Part shown: one piece after another, positions 60,084-64,000 of the stretch | Layout: every line of letters begins with the position of its first letter | Position numbering within the stretch: position 1 is the stretch's first letter | Source of the DNA: Streptacidiphilus carbonis | GTDB lineage: Bacteria; Actinomycetota; Actinomycetes; Streptomycetales; Streptomycetaceae | Assembly: GCF_000787775.1 (NCBI RefSeq) | Contig: NZ_BBPM01000018.1 | Location: forward strand, 1 to 64,000 | Direction of reading: 5' to 3' | DNA: 64,000 nucleotides | Translations under genes and position numbers: made by a program | The notes under the pieces: model-generated | The model's input: the letters and a program-made list of their open reading frames with translations, nothing else | What the model was told of the DNA's origin: nothing | The model's database searches: none

Positions 60084-60980
60084 ATGAGTAGCGATCCGTA
60101 TCCGTCCCCACGCCCGGCCGACGTGCCGACTCTCTATCGCGCGGCCTCGTTCGTAGCCATCGGGTGGGCGGCAATCCTCCTGGTCCGGGCACTGTACAAC
60201 TGCTTCGCCGTGGTCGGTCCGGGACAGTTCCTGCTGGGGATCGTCTACTACGGGTCCAAGGGCGGCAGCGGCCAGGCCGAGACGTCGAGCTTCGACTACG
60301 CGGTCCTCTATGCCGTCGGCGCCCTGTTCATCCTCCGCGGCAGCCACTGGGCCCGCGGACTGGTCTGCGGCGTCGCGGCCGTCGAGGGCTACAACCGGCT
60401 GCGCAGCCTCACCGGGGCCCTGTTCGACCCCGCCCAGCGGCCGTGGTTCACCGGGCAGCTCCAGGGCGAGCTGCTGCTGGCGACGCTGGTCGTGGGCGTC
60501 ATCGTCACCATCGCGCTGGTGATCATGCTGTCGCGGCGGGTCGGCGCGCACGTGCCGTGGCAGCCGCCGCCGAACGCGTGGACCGCGGCCGCGCAGGCCG
60601 CGATGCAGCCGGCGCAGCAGTACCCACCGCAGCAGCAGGCCCCCCAGCAGCAGTACTACCAGCAGCAGCAGCAGCCGACTCAGCAGGCGTACGCCGCCGC
60701 GCCGACCGCCCCGCAGCAACCGCAGCAGCCCTACCAGCAGATGCCGCAGCCGCCCGCACCTCAGCCGCAGCCGGTGGACCCGCGTACCCAGCAGCCCCAG
60801 CAGGGGCCCGCGCTGCCGCCGTACGTCACGCCGCCCGCCCAGTCGGCGCCGGTCCCCACCCAGATATCCACCCCGCAGGTGCAACCGCAGCCGAAGCCCG
60901 CCGAGCCCAGCGACGCCGTGCCCCTGCCCGACCAGGCCACCACCCGGTTCCGGGCCGTACCGCCCAAGTCCACCTCGTAG
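60084..60980 (+). CDS. Membrane protein with Gln/Pro-rich tail
   Basis: A 298-residue protein. Three or four hydrophobic segments occupy the first half (LYRAASFVAIGWAAILLVRALYNCFAV, YAVLYAVGALFILRG, LLLATLVVGVIVTIALVIMLS). The tail from ~160 on is Gln/Pro/Ala/Tyr-rich (runs of QQQYYQQQQQ, QQPQQPYQQ) with a final TTRFRAVPPKSTS. ATG 60084 with GGGGGAAG just upstream. No family recognised. It is the first gene of a three-gene plus-strand set with GT2 and glycosidase genes; a scaffold role is speculative. Confidence 0.8.
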   Translation: MSSDPYPSPRPADVPTLYRAASFVAIGWAAILLVRALYNCFAVVGPGQFLLGIVYYGSKGGSGQAETSSFDYAVLYAVGALFILRGSHWARGLVCGVAAVEGYNRLRSLTGALFDPAQRPWFTGQLQGELLLATLVVGVIVTIALVIMLSRRVGAHVPWQPPPNAWTAAAQAAMQPAQQYPPQQQAPQQQYYQQQQQPTQQAYAAAPTAPQQPQQPYQQMPQPPAPQPQPVDPRTQQPQQGPALPPYVTPPAQSAPVPTQISTPQVQPQPKPAEPSDAVPLPDQATTRFRAVPPKSTS

Positions 60981-60989
60981 CGCTGAACC

Positions 60990-62408
60990 ATGTCCCGACA
61001 GAGCAGCAAGCTCGCCCGCCGCATCGAGTACTGGCGCCCCGGCATCCTCCCCTTCGCCCTCCCCTTCGCCCTGCTGATGGGCTGGGGGCTGTGGACGTAC
61101 CGGCCCAACGGCACGCCGCTGGGCTGGATCCTCACCATCGTCTGGTCGCTGCCGGCCATCGGCGTGCTGGTGGGGCTCCAGGGAGCCGTGCTGATCCGGC
61201 GCCGGCACCGGCGCCGGCACGAGATGGCCCCGGCGGCCGAGGTCTCCAACGATCTGCTGATCGTCCTGGTGCCGACCATCGGCCGGCACGACACCTATCC
61301 GGCGCTGGAACGCTCCGTGCAGTCCTACGTCGAGCACCTCCCGCTCTACTTCAGCCAGTTGCGCATCGACGTGCTCACGGAGGAGGGCTGCGAGGCCGGC
61401 GAGCGGATCGACCGGCTGGCGGCGACCGATCCGTTGATCCGCGTGGTCACCGTCCCCAAGAGCTACCGCACCGCCAACGGGACCCGCTTCAAGGCCAGGG
61501 CCAACCACTACTCGCACGAGCTGCGGATCGAGGAGGGCGAGGCGCGCGACGAGGTCTGGGTCCTGCACATGGACGACGACACCGGCGTGGGCCCCGACAC
61601 CGCGGCGGCGCTGGCCCAGTTCATCAACCGCCAGCGCCGGGCCGCGCCGGACGAGGTGAAGCACATGGCCCAGGGGATCCTCACCTATCCGCGCGAGCAC
61701 GCGGCCAACCGGTTCACCTGGTTCGCCGACTCGGTGCGCCCCGCCGACGACATCGCCCGCTTCCGGGCGCTCACCGGCACCGGCACCCCCATCGCGGGCG
61801 TGCACGGAGAGCTGCTGGTGCTCCGGGCCTCGGTGGAGGCCACCATCGGCTGGGACTTCGGCCCCAAGGCCATCGTCGAGGACGCGCAGCTGGCACTGAC
61901 CTTCTGCAGCCGCTACCCCGGCCGCAGCGACTGGTTCAACGGCCGTTGCTACGGGGCCTCCCCGGCGACCGTGCGCGACTTCGTCAAACAGCGCGAGCGC
62001 TGGTCCTGGGGACTGGTGGCGCTGTGCTTCAACCGGACCATCCCGCTACGGCACCGCTGGTTCCTGGCGGTGTGCGTGGCGACCTGGATCCTCGGACCGC
62101 TGCAGCACATCGGCATGATCCTGGCGTTCGCCTGGCTCAGCGGCAGCATGAACACCTCGCCGGTGGCGCAGTCGATCGTGCTGCTGTGGGCGTTGAACTT
62201 CGCCTATGTCATCTGGACCTACTGGGAGGGACTGCGGCTCAACAGCCTGGTCTCGCGCGGCGGGCGCCGCCACTGGTGGGAGCCGATGGCCGTGGTCGCC
62301 CTGATACCCGTCTTCTCGGTGCTGGAGGGGCTGGGCGGGTTCCGCGGCTTCCTGAAGTTCATCCGCGGCGAGGAGAACCAGTTCGTCGTCATCGCCAAGC
62401 CGGTCTGA
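60990..62408 (+). CDS. Membrane-bound GT2 glycosyltransferase (Egghead-like)
   Basis: A 472-residue processive-type GT2. Two hydrophobic segments precede LLIVLVPTIGRHDTYPALERSV; HMDDDTGVG is the metal-binding DDD; then GWDFGPKAIVEDAQLALTF (ED acid) and a Q-x-x-R-W motif in KQRERWSWG. Four or more C-terminal membrane segments follow (WFLAVCVATWILGPLQHIGMILAFAWLSG and others). It resembles beta-mannosyltransferase-type Egghead proteins. Starts 9 bp after the preceding stop. It may build and export a mannose- or glucose-containing polysaccharide. Confidence 0.88.
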   Translation: MSRQSSKLARRIEYWRPGILPFALPFALLMGWGLWTYRPNGTPLGWILTIVWSLPAIGVLVGLQGAVLIRRRHRRRHEMAPAAEVSNDLLIVLVPTIGRHDTYPALERSVQSYVEHLPLYFSQLRIDVLTEEGCEAGERIDRLAATDPLIRVVTVPKSYRTANGTRFKARANHYSHELRIEEGEARDEVWVLHMDDDTGVGPDTAAALAQFINRQRRAAPDEVKHMAQGILTYPREHAANRFTWFADSVRPADDIARFRALTGTGTPIAGVHGELLVLRASVEATIGWDFGPKAIVEDAQLALTFCSRYPGRSDWFNGRCYGASPATVRDFVKQRERWSWGLVALCFNRTIPLRHRWFLAVCVATWILGPLQHIGMILAFAWLSGSMNTSPVAQSIVLLWALNFAYVIWTYWEGLRLNSLVSRGGRRHWWEPMAVVALIPVFSVLEGLGGFRGFLKFIRGEENQFVVIAKPV

Positions 62409-62437
62409 GCCGGTCCCGAATCGTGGAGGAACACCGC

Positions 62438-63757
62438 ATGCCCGCTTCCGAGCAGGAGAAGCCGGCACCCATCGAGCTGGTCTTCGCCGACGGTGAGGTG
62501 AGCCCGGCACCGCCGCGCTCCCGGCGCGGCTGGCTCGTGGTGCTCCCCATCACCGTGCTGGCGACGGTGATAGCGGTCCCAGCCGCGGTCGGAGTGCAGC
62601 CCCTGCATTGGACGGCCGGTGCGCTGCTGCCGCACACGGCCGCCTCCGCGACGCCCACCGCCACCGCGAAACCGCTCAAGCAGTTCGCGGACCCGGTGCT
62701 CAACGCGGCGGAGAGCGCCCCGCCGGTGCCCGGCAAGTCCGCCGGGCAGCAGGTCCCGCACGTGGCCAAGCCCTGGCACGCCGGGATGCCGCAATGGGGG
62801 GTGCAGGTCTACTGGGAGGACATGAGCACGGACAGCGAGTCCGAGGTCCGCGGCAAGGCCCGCCGGGTCAGCGACTACCTGGTCTCGCTCGGCGCCAACT
62901 CGGTCACCCTCTCGTTCCCGCTGTACGTCGACTCGATCGACTCCGACAGCGTGCACTCCGAGTCCAAGACGCCCAGCCCGGCGCGGCTGAAGCTGGCACT
63001 CGACGCCTTCAAGGCCGCCGGCCTGCGGATCACCCTGCGTCCGATCATCGACGAGCGCAGCCTGCTGCCGCAGTGGCGCGGCGCCCTGGACCCCGGCAGC
63101 CGCCAGGCCTGGTTCAGCTCCTACGGCAAGCTGCTGGACCAGTACGCGGACCTGGCGCGCGAAGAGGGCGCGGCCACCCTGGTCGTCGGCACCGAGCTGG
63201 TCTCGCTGGAGAACAGCTCGCAGTGGAAGTCCCTGCTCTCGTCCCTGCACAGCCGCTTCCCCGGGCAGTTGACCTATGACACCAACTGGGACAACTTCGT
63301 CGCCAAGGACGTGAAGCTCCCCGTCGACCAGGTCGACGTCGACGCCTACCCCCCGGTCAAGGCACCCGACAGCGCCTCGGTGGGCACCATCGTCAACGGC
63401 TGGCAGAAGTGGCTCGACCAGAAGAGCAAGGGTTCGATGCCGGACACCGTGCTGGCGGAGGCCGGCGTGGGCGCGCAGGACGGCGCGTACTCCAGCCCCG
63501 GCGACTACTACCGCTACGGCACGGTCAACCCCGCCGTGCAGGCCACCTGGTACCGCGCGGTCTGCACCGTGGTCCAGGAGCGGAAGATGGCGGGGGTGTA
63601 CTGGTGGTCGCTCAACTTCCACGACGACCCGAAGACCCCGCCTGCGGCGACCAGCTCACGACTCGACTTCGCCGGCCGCCCGCTCACCGAGCAGGCGATC
63701 AAGCAGTGCTTCGCCTCCTCCTACGCGGGCCCCGGGACGTCCGGGTCCAACGGCTGA
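62438..63757 (+). CDS. Membrane-anchored glycoside hydrolase (GH113-like TIM barrel)
   Basis: A 439-residue extracytoplasmic glycosidase. A membrane anchor at ~31-53 (GWLVVLPITVLATVIAVPAAVGV) precedes a Pro/Thr linker and a TIM-barrel domain from ~118 (QWGVQVYWEDMSTDSE). Likely acid/base Glu253 is in VVGTELVSLEN and nucleophile Glu341 in VLAEAGVG; YWWSLNFHDDP is near the end. This is the pattern of GH113/GH5-like glycosidases. ATG 62438 with GGAGG 8 nt upstream. Fits trimming of the polymer made by the neighbouring GT2. Confidence 0.85.
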   Translation: MPASEQEKPAPIELVFADGEVSPAPPRSRRGWLVVLPITVLATVIAVPAAVGVQPLHWTAGALLPHTAASATPTATAKPLKQFADPVLNAAESAPPVPGKSAGQQVPHVAKPWHAGMPQWGVQVYWEDMSTDSESEVRGKARRVSDYLVSLGANSVTLSFPLYVDSIDSDSVHSESKTPSPARLKLALDAFKAAGLRITLRPIIDERSLLPQWRGALDPGSRQAWFSSYGKLLDQYADLAREEGAATLVVGTELVSLENSSQWKSLLSSLHSRFPGQLTYDTNWDNFVAKDVKLPVDQVDVDAYPPVKAPDSASVGTIVNGWQKWLDQKSKGSMPDTVLAEAGVGAQDGAYSSPGDYYRYGTVNPAVQATWYRAVCTVVQERKMAGVYWWSLNFHDDPKTPPAATSSRLDFAGRPLTEQAIKQCFASSYAGPGTSGSNG

Positions 63758-63835
63758 GTGGGTTTCTGACGGCCCATCAGTGGCGGATCGCAGGCGGCCG
63801 GGCGCGGGAAACGCGCGTTCGACCGGGGACCCGCC

Positions 63836-64000
63836 CTACCCCGCGGACGGTGTCCGCGGCTGCGCTGCCAGCTTGAGCTGCTGCTCCAGCCAGGGGCCGA
63901 TCAGGGTCCGCCCCGCCGCGCTGATCCGGGTGCCGTCGACGGTGCTGTAGAAGGCTGCTCCCTGCGGAGTCGCCTGCCGGCACGCCCCGGCCGGGCACAG
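63836..64000 (-). CDS. Partial gene at the right edge, possible acyltransferase/SGNH C-terminus
   Basis: The minus-strand frame closing at the TAG at 63836 encodes at least 54 residues to the window edge, with LCPAGACRQATPQGAAFYSTVDGTRISAAGRTLIGPWLEQQLKLAA before a short Pro/Ser tail. The CP-x3-C start and the D-G-T-x-x-S-x-x-G pattern resemble the C-terminus of OafA-like acyltransferase/SGNH proteins, but the usual D-x-x-H is not present. A perfect palindrome CCGCGGAC-GGT-GTCCGCGG (63841-63859) overlaps its end. Confidence 0.45.
   Translation of the reverse strand: MCPAGACRQATPQGAAFYSTVDGTRISAAGRTLIGPWLEQQLKLAAQPRTPSAG

Noticed and set aside
60164-62437. 1197-codon frame extending the glycosidase leftward
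   Set aside because: The upstream part is an out-of-frame reading of the Gln-rich and GT2 genes; GGAGG before ATG 62438 and the membrane anchor fit the short form.
63777-63998. 73-codon minus-strand frame at the right edge
   Set aside because: Arg/Gly-rich, no motif; the other minus-strand frame closing at 63836 gives a more protein-like C-terminus.

Overview
The window is very GC-rich DNA (roughly 70% or more), with dense coding, frequent GTG/TTG starts, strong third-position G/C bias and actinobacterial housekeeping genes (sucCD, purNH, folD, mdh, trpS, guaA, pcrA). DUF6350, DUF5682, DUF5691, DUF3017, PspC/LuxR two-component and M23/NlpC hydrolase genes all point to a streptomycete-type chromosome core (Streptomyces, Kitasatospora or Streptacidiphilus; the genus cannot be fixed from sequence alone). 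No insertion sequence, tRNA, rRNA, CRISPR array or large biosynthetic cluster is visible.

Layout. 1-5.8 kb: cell-surface glycopolymer genes (a fused GT2/CDP-glycerol glycerophosphotransferase and a GT2) around trpS and a 2H phosphoesterase. 5.7-20.5 kb: housekeeping block with a CNNM-type membrane protein, mdh, DUF3017-folD, an RDD membrane protein, purN-purH, a Pro-rich membrane protein, DUF6350, a sigma-like membrane protein, sucC-sucD and an RsbW-like kinase. 20.5-28.3 kb: a five-gene module, vWA / DUF5682 / MoxR ATPase on the minus strand facing away from SWIM / DUF5691 on the plus strand, with a 10+10 bp inverted repeat between them. 28.3-31.0 kb: a small B12-binding protein, a lipase-like hydrolase and an M23 peptidase. 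31.2-39.1 kb: a choline/betaine-type demethylation cluster (GMC dehydrogenase, Rieske oxygenase, FAD/GcvT-type dehydrogenase, IclR regulator) divergent from an APC permease. 39.1-48.6 kb: pcrA, an NlpC/P60 hydrolase, a PspC-type histidine kinase/LuxR regulator pair divergent from a PspC protein and a small membrane protein, DoxX and a class II aldolase. 48.7-51.2 kb: an Uma2 remnant, guaA and chorismate mutase. 51.2-52.3 kb: a 1 kb gene-poor stretch with phased repeats, a promoter-like site and several hairpins that could be an RNA gene or a long leader. 52.3-64 kb: a membrane protein, TMEM175, GT2/NUDIX/HAD genes, a GMC-succinic-semialdehyde-dehydrogenase pair, and a three-gene polysaccharide locus (Gln-rich membrane protein, Egghead-like GT2, membrane-anchored glycosidase), ending in a partial minus-strand gene.

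The most promising candidates for an undescribed system are the five-gene MoxR/vWA/DUF5682-SWIM/DUF5691 module (20.5-28.3 kb) and the three-gene polysaccharide locus (60.1-63.8 kb). Other notable signals are short tandem and inverted repeats in control regions: 3x51 bp upstream of purN, an 18-bp palindrome upstream of mdh, a 33-bp direct repeat bracketing the GMC-SSADH pair, and 10-bp-phased GGATCA repeats at 51.7 kb. A dispersed intergenic repeat family, several convergent gene overlaps and a set of SD-less genes with a TAnnnT box 7-8 nt before the start codon also stand out.
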